A stretch of DNA of 64,000 bases, taken from contig CM028381.1 of NCBI GenBank assembly GCA_013146195.2, forward strand, positions 60,208,744-60,272,743, read 5' to 3'. The notes below the pieces were generated by a model. It was not told the DNA's origin, made no database searches, and saw only the letters and a list, made by a program, of their open reading frames with translations. A program made the translations under genes and the position numbers. Below are positions 11,387 to 22,973 of the stretch, one piece after another. Position 1 is the first letter of the stretch; every line of letters starts with the position of its first letter. This DNA is from Codonopsis lanceolata (taxonomy: Eukaryota > Streptophyta > Magnoliopsida > Asterales > Campanulaceae).

Positions 11387-12332
11387 TCAAGGGCTAGCGA
11401 GGTGGTGGCGTACCGAAATTCCCATCAAAGCCTTGCCTTGCTCCCAGGCTTCCATACGGCGTTTCAACTCTTCGAAATCCTGCATGTTTATGGTTGTAGG
11501 CAAACCACCCCCGAGCTGAGGCTGCACCACAGGCATAAGAGGGGCCTGTGGGGGACCCATAACTCCACCGGCTTGAGTAACCCCCCGGCTGCGCCACACG
11601 GACTGAGGCACCCGGCAAAATTTGGCTGTTGGTGCAATTGGTTGATGCAAATCCTTTCTCGCTTGGGAATGATGAGAATGATAAGATCGCTTAGGAGAGG
11701 GAGTTCTACGTCCATGAAGATAAGATCCCCTTGGTGAACGCGAACGGCGACTGTGAGCACGAGATCGCCGTGGTGAGGGTGAACGAAATCTGCGAGCATG
11801 CGACCTTGGCGGGGAAGGTGAACGTCGACGACGGTGAGATTGAGTTGAATCCTCTCCAACTCGTGGTCCCAGCCTCGAATGAACACTAGGCACGACCCTG
11901 TGGCTAGCTTTACTCTACAGTTCACGCCTTAGATCCCACGGCTCGTGGTGAGAATGAGCGACGAGGGATTCATCTGAGATTACCCCAGGTGGAGAAACAC
12001 TGCCGCTTTGGCTCGGTGACACAAGGCTTTGGTAAGGGGTCCAGCTCAATGGGCAATGGTGGTTTACCCATTGCAATCAACTATAAATTGAGCTGGTACA
12101 TCTGACCCAAGTATATGGCTCTTTGCCGCAGAGCCTCCTCTCGAAATTCATGCGCCAAGCCAATGGCGCCCGCTCAAAGACCCAATGAATCTACTCCACG
12201 CCTCTGATTGAGTTGGTGGCGAGTATCATGAGGCGGAGGAACATTATTCCCAGCTAATTGATTAAGGCTAGGAGTCGGATGCACATCTTCCCTACGACTG
12301 CCACTTCCGCCGTTAACTCCATTTTCCGCCAT
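11387..12332 (-). pseudogene. Tat gag N-terminal part, Arg/Ser-rich
   Basis: The likely gag start is the minus-strand ATG at 12332 (MAENGVNGGSGSRRED, then HDTRHQLNQRRGVDS). It is supported by the homologous E2 start at 20733 and by its position about 65 bp after the primer-binding site. After frameshifts near 12120-12180, the segment 11893-11387 is dominated by Arg-Ser/Ser-Pro dipeptides and then a Gly/Pro/Ala-rich linker leading into the capsid. The RS-rich tract resembles splicing-factor tails by composition only; its place between gag N-terminus and capsid identifies it as gag. Confidence 0.65.
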
Positions 12333-12397
12333 TAACGAAGCTTCAGAAGAAACAATTATCAAATCTAACAAATCTACTACCGAAAAAACTCTCGTTT

Positions 12398-12415
12398 CCC
12401 GGCAACGGAACCAAC
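12398..12415 (-). other. Primer-binding site of E1
   Basis: The minus strand directly after the LTR end (GGACGCATCA) reads GTTGGTTCCGTTGCCGGG. It resembles the tRNA-Asp-type PBS of Athila/Tat elements (TGGCGCCGTTGCC core) with changes at positions 4-6. E2 has a related site at 20663. The exact primer tRNA is not certain. Confidence 0.65.
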
Positions 12416-13033
12416 TGATGCGTCCAAGATATTTCGGATGCACTGATGAAGCCCAATCTGGACACCTGGCTTTCAACGTATCCTCAAATCCTCAAAGCCC
12501 AACTTTGCAATAAGAATAAGCAATCGTGAACTAGGCAGGGGCACTCCCTGCAAAGGCCCTCCGGCGTAAGAATCAGTACTCGATTCAGCAAATGAGTAAT
12601 TAATTTGGCAGAGTTTTAGCTTGAAAATATGATTGCGCGTATCTTTCTTCTTCATTTTCCGAGGTTTTTATACTTGCCGGAGGGCATAACTGCCAATAAC
12701 CGTTAATAACTGCCCATAATTGTTATTAACTACCTGTGAATGATCGTGGCCTTTAATGGCGGGCACATTAACTGGCCCATTAATGGCAACGGTTTAAATG
12801 GAGAGTTTCCCGGACATAACTTAGTCCTTAACGTAACTTGATCTTGCCGGACATAACGTCCTCAAGCGATAGCATTCGGAACTAGCGAGCATTGCAAGCC
12901 CCGTTCGCTGGTTAAGCCCCCAGCTCGCTGGCAACTCACCTGACAAAGGCCAAGGCTTTGCTCGCTTGCTCGGATGAAATCCAAATGCTTGGCACGTGAC
13001 TTATGACTTGGGCCAATTGGGCCGGGCAGCTCA
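12416..13033 (-). mobile_element. 5' LTR of E1
   Basis: A 618-bp LTR in minus-strand sense, starting TGAGCTGCCCGG at 13033 and ending GGACGCATCA at 12416, next to the PBS. It aligns with the 3' LTR at 62955-63639, which fixes both ends. A TATA box lies on the minus strand at 12672-12665 (TATAAAAA). The 13033 boundary is inferred from that alignment and from the TG/CA rule. Confidence 0.75.
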
Positions 13034-13519
13034 GCTTATATGCTTAAGTCTTAGACAAATGGATTTAGGCAAAAGAAAATGATATCCTTACTACTAATCT
13101 TACAACTTTCCCTACAACTAAGCTTTGAATTGAGAAAAATTGTTTTGGACAAAGATAATTTTACTCTTCTTCAAAGCTTAGTTGTAGGAAAAGTTACAAA
13201 AATAGTTGTAAAGTTAGCAATTTGCTGTGATTGACAAATTTATGAATATGTGATGAACTTGAATTGATTGATGAATTTCTGTATGTGCTGTGGTCCCCAC
13301 ATGCCATACCATTGCTAACTCGAAAGACAAAAATTCAAACCTCTATCCGCTATAAAGATAAAACCTCTCAATAAAATTTTAATGAATTTCATCTTATCTA
13401 CGCAACTTTCTTAGTTTTCATTAAAAAAATATATAGTTACAATATGTCCAAAGACTGTAAATGGATCGGATTTTCGTTCGAATCCGATCCAAAATTTTAG
13501 ATATGAATTTGTATAAAGG

Positions 13520-13585
<66 letters not shown>

Positions 13586-13877
13586 TATATGTTAATATCA
13601 ATTATGAAAAATAGTGTTGAGATGATATTAAATTGTTAGACATATTTTTTAATAATAAACTTGAAACATTCAAAATTAGGAAGGTGGATCGTTGACCCAA
13701 AACGGTGGGGGCATTAGTTAGGATATTCATGGCATTCATGCACTATTGCCTAACCATTGACCAAAACAAACCACTTTAAAAATTAATCGGTCAAGGTTCT
13801 TGACCTTGAGCGCATTAGTAATGATTATTAAATATCCTTAAAATCTCCTTTTGAAAAAATTACCTTCAAATTTATTA
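13034..13877. other. Non-coding DNA with foldback element and AT microsatellite
   Basis: No gene is visible. A foldback lies at about 13110-13200: 'cctacaactaagctttgaa' near 13120-13138 pairs with 'ttcaaagcttagttgtagg' near 13170-13188, with a loop of about 35 bp. It looks like a small MITE whose outer ends are unclear. A pure (TA)n tract of about 60 bp lies at 13524-13583. The rest is AT-rich. Confidence 0.6.
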
Positions 13878-14134
13878 TCCATCTGTCTCAAAATTATTGT
13901 TTTATTTTTATTTTTTGTCAGTTCTAAAATAAGTGTTTTGTTTGAAAGTTTTCTTTTTAGGACATCACTTTTATCACCTTATCTTTACTTTTTCTTCTTA
14001 TTGTAATTTTGGACTACATATTCATAGGCTTTAAAAAAAACCACACACTATTCCAATATTAATAATCAAGATAATTGTTTTTTCTTAATCCGTGTGTCGA
14101 GTCAAACAAGACAATAATTTTAGAACGGAGGAAG
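13878..14134. mobile_element. Stowaway-type MITE
   Basis: A 257-bp element with terminal inverted repeats. The left end reads TCCATCTGTCTCAAAATTAT and the right end is the complement of CTTCCTCCGTTCTAAAATTA, both versions of the Stowaway terminus CTCCCTCCGTC. It is flanked by TA dinucleotides (13876-13877 and 14135-14136), the Tc1/mariner TSD. There is no coding capacity. Confidence 0.75.
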
Positions 14135-14136
14135 TA

Positions 14137-14614
14137 ATAGAATAACTTAGTTTTATTTTACTTTTCTCTTTGATTTGTCTGAAAAATATACTCATTTATA
14201 AGATGTCCTTAAATGAGTGTCTATCTAGGAGTATAAGTAGTTTGATTTGATTCAGTTTAAGCAAAAATTACGAATCAAAGCACCCTCTATAATTTCCAAA
14301 CTTCTCAAGCCAAACCGAATTAAATAAAACTTGGAACCGAACCGAACCGAACCACTTAGTGGTTGGTTCAAATACTTTTTTAAAAATCATCTTAACCAAT
14401 ATTAAAAATAAGAAAAATTAAGATTTTAATTGGTTATTAACATCAAATATTAAACAACATTTTAAAAGTAAAATATCTTAAATGAAACAAAGATGTTAAC
14501 TGTTAACCGTCTAGTCAAACTTCTCTTGCAAATTTGAAATCCCAAATAAACACAACCAATGAAAAAAATTCCTCTATATATATGTGTGTATGTGTGTGTG
14601 TTTGTGTGTGTGTG
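14137..14614. other. Non-coding DNA ending in a TG microsatellite
   Basis: AT-rich sequence without a gene. It ends in a (TA)/(TG) microsatellite at about 14573-14614, which is the insertion point of E2. The matching continuation of the microsatellite lies beyond E2 at 28387. Confidence 0.6.
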
Positions 14615-15188
14615 TGAATTGTCAGAACCAAATGACCCAAGCAGCGGTCACGTGCTAAGCATGTGTTTACCCTATCACAATCCACCAACGAGCATAGGCA
14701 TACACCCAGTTTTCTAAACGAACATATCAAACGGGCACCTTCCCCACTATAAGCTGGGGGTCAAGTGCGTAACGAGCAAGACATCATAGCGAACTTGGTG
14801 AACAGAAGGATATCCTAGCGAACACAGCAAGCTTGCTCGAGAAGTCTACCAACGGTCGTCCGAAATGTGGGGAGTTAGTGCCGAAAAATCCGGCCCAACG
14901 TTCTGGACGTGGACTTAATCATGTTCGTCCTTTTCACTGGGGAAGTTAATACCCAGGCTTCAGTTTGCAAAGCTAGCCTACATAAACCCATCTCCAACAA
15001 AGGGGAGAGGTACGTTCACTAATATACAGGCCAAAACTTTGTCAAATTATCTATGCACTTGTTGGTTTTCTGATTATCACGCCAGAGTGTTTTGTAAGGA
15101 AAGCCCTTACCCAGTTTACGTTTGATCTTGACATTCTTGACAGGTTAGGGCCGTAGAATTCAAAAGCTTAGATATCCTATTAGTTAAG

Positions 15189-18100
15189 TGTAAGTCCGTG
15201 GCAAAGGCTAGAGGGGGGGGGGGTGAATAGCCTTTAAAAACTTTGAGTGTTGATTTGTAAAACTTAAAGGATTGGCAGCGGAAAACTTAGTTTTATCAGT
15301 CAGCTGAGGAATTGGTCAGCTGGCTGACACCTTGTAAATCCTTAAGCTGATAAATGTTGGTCAGCTGGTTGACACAACTATTTTTCAAAGGAAGTTGTCT
15401 TTAAAGTTGATCACTGAATATAGAGAAGAAATTGAAATACAAACTAACTGAACAATTAAGCAAACAATTGTTGTTAACTGACTGACACTTAATTAGTAAA
15501 AAAAAAACTTCTTAAGTGTTGAGTCAGCTTGCAAGAGTATAAGAAGCGGCCGACAAATCAGTTGAAGTTGTTCACAAATAAACTGCTACGTCCACTACCA
15601 AGTTGGTCAGACTTGGATTTTTGTAGTGCACTAATTTTATTAAAAATCTATTTGATCTCTAATGGATCAGTGTACAACAAAAGACCGGTGTTTGTGGAGA
15701 ATGATTGAGAAACAATCAAACTCGTGAGACAAAACGACTGAATTCTAAATATATTGAAATGGATCACTCAGTGTTTGCCTAAACAATAACTAGAAAGAAA
15801 TTTTCAAAGTAGAGTATCTAGCTAATGTTTTTAAGAAGACAAAGTCACAAAGAAAATTCTTGAAAGTATGTAGGCTTTTGACTTCTGTAAAAAATTGTTG
15901 TCTTCAATAATGCTTCCAGTGGGTATTTATAGCTAGTCTTCATAAGTAACCCGTTAGGAACACATTTTGAATTTGAAAATGTGTTTGGCAGATGCAAGAT
16001 CTCAAAAGATCCTGTGAAATATTATCTAACAGTATATCTACCAAAAACACAAAGTAGGAAAGTGTCAGTACAGGTATATGATTAATCAAATAAGGAAAGG
16101 TAAACCGACACTAAACATATTAAGGTCAGCTGAAGCAAGTAGCTGACAAAATGATTTGCGGCTGACCAAAGATAACTTAACTTTCTTGGCTGACAATCAT
16201 GTGACGACCCGACCCGGATCCCAATACGAAATCCCAAAGGTCGTGCCGCCAAACACACAAAACAACAAGCAATGATAAATAATGGGTAAGGCCATAACGG
16301 CGATACGCCAATGACTTAAAACATATGCGGAAGCTAAACAAAATATCCTAGTGGCGCCCGAGCTAACAAGCTCAAACCAAATACAACCAAAGAGATCATA
16401 AATCTCTTGGTCCGAAAAATTCGACACGTGCCGCAACATTGGGCACGTAGAACAAAACTCCCCGTCATGCAATACAAATATATAGCACAAATAACCAAGT
16501 CATCGGCGACGTTACAGCCGGAACCCAACATTACACTAAGTCTAAGACTCTAGTCTACACACTCAACGGCTAAACATGCCGGAGTACCACATAACCAACA
16601 ATATAAATAACTTGAGATAGAATAAATATGTATTTAAACAACTTGGCTCGACTAACATTTGTCGGCTCACAAAAACCAAGTACTAATAAAACAATACAAG
16701 TTCCGAATCAAAAACACAATTCTTACTACCCAAAGTGAAGTCTATATAACTTCACTTCCCAAACGCGTCCTTTCCAAATAAATCAAGGTTACAAAAATAA
16801 TAATACTAGCAACCTTCTTAACCATATCTCGCTTCTATCGTAGAGTTGGCAGACTCCTTCGAATTACTAGCCCTGCTCAAATCTAAGGAAAACAAAGCAA
16901 ACGAGTAAGTCATAATGACTTAGTAAGCTACTAAAGATGCAATGTCATGGCATGGCATAATGCTCAAATAAAACATGTACATCTTATGTCATACTCATGA
17001 TGTAGCATTTCATGGTATAATTTCCCACACAAGCCAAATCCAACCATAGTCACATAGAATATAATTCTTCATAAATTATCATGAAATAAATCATATCAAT
17101 AGATTATGATTCTAAATTCGTTATATGTAGTATTTTATTTCTACATTTAAACTCCCATCAAACCATATAAACCAATTGCACCATGAGTTTCATAATTCTT
17201 CTTTTATCACAACTCATATAAAAATTCGTGAATGAGAGACTATTGTTCCCATTTTTATCATAAATAGCATGTTATATTTTTAGTATAACATAAATCATAA
17301 AAATCATCATTTCATTAGTATGTTATATTTTTACTATAACATCTTAACAAGAAACCATCATCTCATGAAAATAATCCCATTAACCATGTATCACAACAAT
17401 CCATACATGCTCATAAAATAAACCACGTAACCGAGAGAAGATGATCCTCTTTTTCCTGTTTCCCGCATGCAACTCTTGCGGAAACAAACGTGCCCTCGAT
17501 AACCCTTTCGTGGTATCGACGCCCCCGAACGCAGATCTCCGCCGGGTTCCATAGCTATCAAAGTCATGTGTATTACTCTAACTAAGATGAGCTACTTCCC
17601 CACCGTGGCCATCGGTGGAGGGGTGTGTGCAAAGACGACGATCCATTGCGATCACGAATCCCACAATTCGTGAAGACAATGTATCGTCCCACCAAAAACT
17701 CAAACCAAAACCGCCAGCCGGACTCAAACTCAAGCACATGTAATATATACTCACATGCTCAAATAAAGGAAAAGTACAACACACGTACTAATCCAATCAA
17801 GTAGATATTTACTTAAAAATCACATAGTTAAGCATTTCTATGCTAACTAACACATAAACATCTTAGAGCGATAACATCAAGTCTCTAATACCCAAGTGTT
17901 CTTCATACACTTGAAAACGCCGGAGGCTTGACCTCCATCAAAACTACCCCAAATTCGTAGGATTTCAATATGTAGTTCTCTATGTTCATATAAATCCATA
18001 ATCAACTCCGTTGAGTCATTTCTACTATTTTCAAATTTGGAGGCATAGAAGCTATTTGCATCATAGCCCTCCTATTATTCATTAGCTATTATTCATGGCT

Positions 18101-20626
18101 AAGTTCTTAAGGTTAGCAACATTGTGCAACCCAACAATCCATTCTTTCCCAACAAAACCCCAAAACATAGATCATAGGTCAACGCTTAACATTTAAAGTC
18201 AACCATTACATTTCTAGCATGCAACACAATATAGCATTTATTCAAGCATGCTTTTATCCAAAATAACCATTAATCTAAACAAGATGCGATTTCATCTAGT
18301 ATGTTCATAACCAACATGTAAATTTATCTAACATGTTCATAACCTTCAATTCATGAATTACAGTTGACCAACTCACTCTTTTTGTATAAAAGTCAACTCA
18401 ACCCAATGAAGTCAAACCTTACATTTTATTCATGTGAATCGTAATGATAATTCATTCTACATGCTCACAACCAAAAATTCATGAATTAGATATTAACATA
18501 CTCTTATTTTCATGAAAGTCAACTTTATTCCCAAAAGTCAAACGAAGCATTTCAACATATATTCATGAATTAGATAGTATTATACTCCCATAAACATGAA
18601 GGTCAACTTTATTCCCAAAAGTCAAACGAAGCATTTCAACATATATTCATGAATTAGATAGCACTATATTCTCATAAACATGAAGGTCAACTTTATTCCC
18701 AAAAGTCAAACGAAGCATTTCAACATACAACCCATTGTAAAAATTCCTCTTTCATGATTACAACTAGAACTTGAGATTCAACAAATACCCTTCCAAAATC
18801 CCAAACATACATTCATATGATTCTAACAATTCATACTATCCATTAAAATCCTCTAAACTCATTCATATAATTAAGAACCCATTTACTACATATTCATAAT
18901 ACCAAACCCTAGGTTTCTAGGGAATTTTATACCCATTAATCTCAAGTCCAAACTCACAACATGAAGCTTAATATCATACTTCATTAAACACATAAATCAA
19001 CCTATTCATGCTTCTAGCAAGTTCACCCAACAAAAGTTCAAAAATCAAAATAAAACCACACACAACATGCTTGTGCACTCATTGACCTCAAATAGCAATC
19101 ATCTTTGTTTTCCTTAGGGTCAATGAGCACAAAATCAAGAGAATAAAGAATCTAGTAGCTTACTTGACTCGAATAAAAACTCGAAGGAATGGAAATCCGA
19201 TCGGTGAAGTGGTTCCTCTCGTCAGTATACGTCCAAGAATCCGAAGTTTTGTGGTCATCCAACGGTTGGATCTCCTTGGATTTGAGGAAGAAGAAGCTAG
19301 GGCTTCAAGCTTCCATGGTCTCCCTCTCATTCTCACTCTATACGTATTGAAGAAAGGAGGAGAAATGAAAGAAATTTCTGAATTCCTTAATGGTCTTGGG
19401 TATTTATACCTCCACAACTAATGAGGGCACAATTGAAAATTCCTTGGTACAATTAGTGAGTGTTAGATGTAATTAATCACTAATCAAACCTTAATTGACT
19501 CCCCAAATATGTTAGGACATGATTAGGACTAAGTATGGGAGGTTAGGAAGGGTTTAGAGGGGGTTTAGTGGGGGTAGAATAGGAAATGAACATCAAAAAT
19601 CAAAACAGGGACAAGCTGTCCATCGCTACAAGATATCGTAGCTACAGTAATCCCATTCCGCGTCCCAACTTGCGATGGCTCCAGCTTGAACACCGCTCGA
19701 CGAAACGACGCGATTTCTTCTCTGCCACTCTGTAAATGTCCTAAGTAGAAGCCTTAAAAACCCCAAACCAAACAAAAATTTTCTCGATGGTTTCTCGATC
19801 AAACAAATCAGTCACAGCGTACCAAAAATCAAGCAGAATCGTTGTATAACGGATGAAATTACACAGAACAAACTAACGATCGAAACAACTAATGAACAAG
19901 CATAATTACTTGTTTTAAAGCATGTTAAAAGACTAATGAAATGTACCAAACACATACCCAATGTTACACCAAAACTAAGTGTAAGGAAAATACGGAAAGC
20001 GATACGTAACAAAACGCGAATCGCGAAATCAAACATATGACGACGACTATACTTTGAACGTCGTGACCACATGTAAACTTTATTAAAAATGATTATAAAC
20101 ACTTCAAAGGGATATATAATAGGCCTGAATATCACTCAGATGATGAAGAACAGATAGGAGAAAAGAACTCCCGAAAGACGAGACGCTCACACGGCTCAAT
20201 CTCAAACTACGCGATAAGGAGAATTGCTATTCTCGAAGCGTCAAAACATCGCAAGACTTAAGAAATACATCCAACTAGAAGTCTTAATACATCTAAACAT
20301 TTTAACCAATCATCATGTAAAGATCTAGGACCAAATCGAGGTCAGGAACACAAAACGCGAGTAAACTCACAATTGCGTCGCATTTCGACTATCGTCGAGT
20401 TACGGCTTGTGACTTTAGCAAGTCAACAACCAAATGGCATCTCTAAAAAGTGTTTTGGTCTTAACGTGATCTCTTGTACACATCTAGACTCTCTCAGAAA
20501 TCAAATAAGCCATAAACCAAGGAAGAAATGCGAGCATTGCACGCAATTCAAGCTAATCGGGAATCGGGGTCTAACAAATCAAGTGGAATGATTTTAAGCA
20601 AATCTAATTATATGCAAGATTCAACA
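15189..20626 (-). mobile_element. SIRE-type solo LTR, TSD TTAAG, itself interrupted
   Basis: It begins TGTAAGTCCG at 15189 and ends ATTCAACA at 20626, flanked by TTAAG at 15184-15188 and 20627-20631. The intact E2 3' LTR shows the empty site ('attagttaagccc' at 28347). Removing the inner Tekay LTR and its extra TSD leaves about 1,056 bp, a normal SIRE LTR length. The G-run motif 'aggctagagggggg' followed by 'gggtgaatagcc' at 15206-15232 is also found, in diverged form, in the SIRE LTR at 35533. The minus-strand TATA box is at 15931-15924. No internal SIRE sequence is present, so it is a solo LTR left by LTR-LTR recombination. Confidence 0.9.
16200..20576 (-). mobile_element. Complete Tekay solo LTR (family A), TSD AATCA
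   Basis: In plus-strand reading it starts TGTGACGACCCGACCCGG and ends GGGGTCTAACA. Perfect 5-bp duplications AATCA lie at 16195-16199 and 20577-20581. Its length is 4,377 bp. No PBS, gag or pol is attached, so it is a solo LTR. It sits inside the SIRE solo LTR and is therefore the youngest layer of the nest. Its 3' part in plus reading (18395-20576) is a near copy of 1-2177. A TATA box lies on the minus strand at 19408-19401. Small open frames inside it (for example near 17600) recur in other LTR copies without preserved frames and are not genes. Confidence 0.93.
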
Positions 20627-20662
20627 TTAAGCCCAGTGTATCTACATTTTTTGGATACATTA

Positions 20663-20684
20663 GTTGGTTCTATTGCCGGGAAAC
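20663..20684 (+). other. Primer-binding site of E2
   Basis: Directly after the LTR end (GGATACATTA) the sequence reads GTTGGTTCTATTGCCGGGAA, the counterpart of the E1 site with one change in the core. It marks the start of the E2 interior. The primer is probably the same tRNA-Asp-like species; this is inference. Confidence 0.6.
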
Positions 20685-20732
20685 GTTGTTCTTCAAATTC
20701 AGAATTTTTTCCAACGACTTTAAGCGTTACTC

Positions 20733-22230
20733 ATGGCTGCAAGCGGTGTCAATTTGCGGGAGGAAGGTCACCCAACTACGCCCAGTATAGAGGTGAATGC
20801 CGACAACATACTGTCTCCTCCTTCCTCACATGATGCTCGTCATCAGCTTAACCAAAGACGGGGTTGGAATCACTGGCCCGCAGTGTTGTGGCAACGGTTG
20901 GCCTTGCTCATGAATTTCGTGAGGAGGCTTTACGCCAACGAGCATTGTACCTTGGGCAAATGCATTAACTAAATCAACAGTTGATTTATATGGGTAAGCC
21001 TCCACTTCCCATTGAGCTGGACCCACTCCCAGTAGTGCCCGTTCAAAGTCATGTTGCGAGCGTCTCCAGGCCTGGACGAGATCCCCAGAGGCCGGTGGAA
21101 GTTTATTTTGAACATTGAGAGCGGGAATCGCACAGAGGACGCAGTCACCAAGAGGGACGAGTTAGCCAACGAGTTGTTCCAAGTGTCCACTCTCGCCTTG
21201 GCCCTCGAACAAGTGAGGTGGGGGACAGCGGGATCATGCTTACCACAATGAGCGAGAAGACAATGCAATGGTGGTCTCAAACCACCGACAGGACCCCCTA
21301 GGGAGGATTCTGCGCAGTCACATTGTCGCAAACGATCTCCTTCTCCACGGAGGTCACATGCTCGCAGACACCTTTATCCATCGCCACGTAGGTCGTATGC
21401 CCGCCGACACCGATCCCCCTCACTAAAGGGATCTTATGCCCACAGACATCGATCTCCTTCCCCACATTAACCTCCCCTCAACATCAACCAGCCAAATTGG
21501 GGGCGGGGGGAGCATTGGAGCACAAGCAAGATCAAGTACAACAAGCCGCGGGAGGCCCCCAGGTGTAGGCCGTGGGCATAGCTCAGCCCTTGGGAGCTAT
21601 GGGTCCCCCACATACCCCAGTTGTGCCCGGTGTACAGTTTCAGTGTGCAGGTGGTGTTCCTGTTATAGTAGATGCTCAAGAGTTATAGGAGCTGAGGATG
21701 CGCATGTAAGCTTGGGAGCAGGGAAAGGCCCTTGAGGGAAACTTTTTGGGTACTGCATCTAGTCCATTGGCCTCATGGATCAAGAATGCCCCCTGGCGCA
21801 GGGGTCCATCTTTCCCAATTTTGACAAATATACAGGGAAGGAAAATGCAAGGGACTGGCTGATGTCCTTCGAATCGCAGATATGATTGATGACATCTAAG
21901 GAGGCATCGAAAATCCAGGCATTTATGGGATCCCTGCAAGGAAAGGCTTTGGCTTGGATGGGTGCGCTTCCTCGTAGATCAATCACTAACTGGGTGGACC
22001 TGTGAGCAAAGTTTTTGGTTGATTTTGGAACCTCCGAAACCATAGCAAAGACAAGGTCAAACTTGTCTAAAATTAAGCAAGGAGCTCATGAATCTACTTC
22101 TAGCTATTTGGAGAGGTTCATAAAGATGCTCGAGCAAGTTCCTGGCTTATCCGAGCAAGAGGTCACTTTGTGCTTTGAAATTGGTCTGCTTGAGGGAGAA
22201 GGCAGCCTGAGGTCCGAGTTGAGTGTTCAC
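20733..22230 (+). pseudogene. E2 gag, sense strand, broken
   Basis: The start ATG at 20733 (MAASGVNLREEGHPTTPS, then HDARHQLNQRRG) matches the E1 gag start. Arg-rich sequence follows around 21330-21440. The capsid part at about 21780-22230 includes LQGKALAWMGALPRRSI and VPGLSEQEVTLCFEIGLLEG, clearly homologous to E1. Two in-frame stops lie in the capsid region (near 21883 and 22002) and frameshifts lie upstream. Homology ends abruptly at about 22226, after the codons equivalent to RSELS, where sequence unrelated to E1 begins. The zinc motif, protease and RT are absent. Confidence 0.75.
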
Positions 22231-22519
22231 AAAGATATTTCACTTGATCTCATATGAACCCGATATATTTATGTCATAAAGATCAGAAACAATGTTGGCT
22301 GCAAGTTCTGGTGGATTCCAGGTGGACAATCCTAACTTCTCATCTTCTTGAGTGATCAGGCTGAGCTCCTCCATCCTGTAAGGGACAAGAGAATGGTCTT
22401 CTCGGACTTTCAGATCAAAAGGAAAAGATGTTCCCTATTCGGCTAGCAGAGTTGGGGTTATGCCGGATAAACTGATGAGGGCAGCTTGTCGCAGGATATG
22501 GTTCATCCCTTAATTTTAA
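22231..22519. other. Spacer between E2 gag and antisense ORF end
   Basis: About 290 bp with no recognisable coding sequence on either strand. It holds the junction where gag homology to E1 stops and the 3' region of the antisense ORF begins. It may contain the scar of the deletion that removed pol. Confidence 0.4.
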
Positions 22520-22973
22520 TTAGTAAGGGTACATGAGGTCATCAAAAGTTGTAGAAGCTTTAAACTCATCTACATCGACAAGCTTCTCCTCGGTAATGCG
22601 TTGGGCCATTTCTGCCTGTAGCTCTTTTTCCCTCTTCGCTGCATTTTCCCTCACCTCGCTGAACTCGTTTAGAAGTTTCTCCTCAGAGGGCTTGGTGAAA
22701 GCAAGGTGAGATTCGAGGGTTTCTTCTTCTCTTCCACCTTGGACAAATCGATCACCTTGGCCAATACAACCTCCTTGTTGGCTTTTAGCTTGGAGCGGAG
22801 GGAATTGACCTGCCCCTCAAGTTGATTTTTCTCTTTGAACAAGGAGTTACAGCAGTCAACCCTTTTTGACAAGTGATAAAAAAGAAGCGAGTCTTTGGTA
22901 GCCATCTGTACAATAGAGGCAGTTAGCAAATACAAGAACATACTAAAAAAAGACATAAGAAATGAAGAGTCAT

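Larger units (their letters stand above)
8823..13033 (-). mobile_element. Tat-lineage Ty3/gypsy element E1 (minus), 5' half
   Basis: Reading the minus strand from 13033 down gives 5' LTR (13033-12416), primer-binding site (12415-12398), gag (from 12332), a Tat-type CHHC motif, an aspartic protease, a linker and the start of a reverse transcriptase, which runs into the gap at 8822. The RT string YPTWLANVVMVKKSNGKW with VDFT is diagnostic of Tat/Athila-type gypsy RT. The long Arg/Ser-rich N-terminal part of gag and the short (~620 bp) LTR also fit Tat. Reading frames are interrupted. The 3' half and 3' LTR are not in the window. Confidence 0.8.
14615..20662 (+). mobile_element. 5' LTR of E2, split by a SIRE solo LTR
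   Basis: LTR sequence runs 14615-15188, is interrupted, and resumes at 20632-20662, about 605 bp in total against 649 bp for the 3' LTR. The difference is mainly an extra ~35 bp near 27805 in the 3' copy. The promoter position reads TACATAAA at 14979-14986 where the 3' LTR still has TATATAAA. Confidence 0.8.

Noticed and set aside
11387..11893. Arg/Ser-rich frame resembling an SR splicing factor
   Set aside because: No RNA-recognition motif; it lies in frame order between the gag N-terminus and capsid of a Tat element, and E2 has Arg-rich sequence in the same place.
13524..13583. AT tract as a replication origin or scaffold attachment site
   Set aside because: It is a plain (TA)n microsatellite; nothing else supports such a role.
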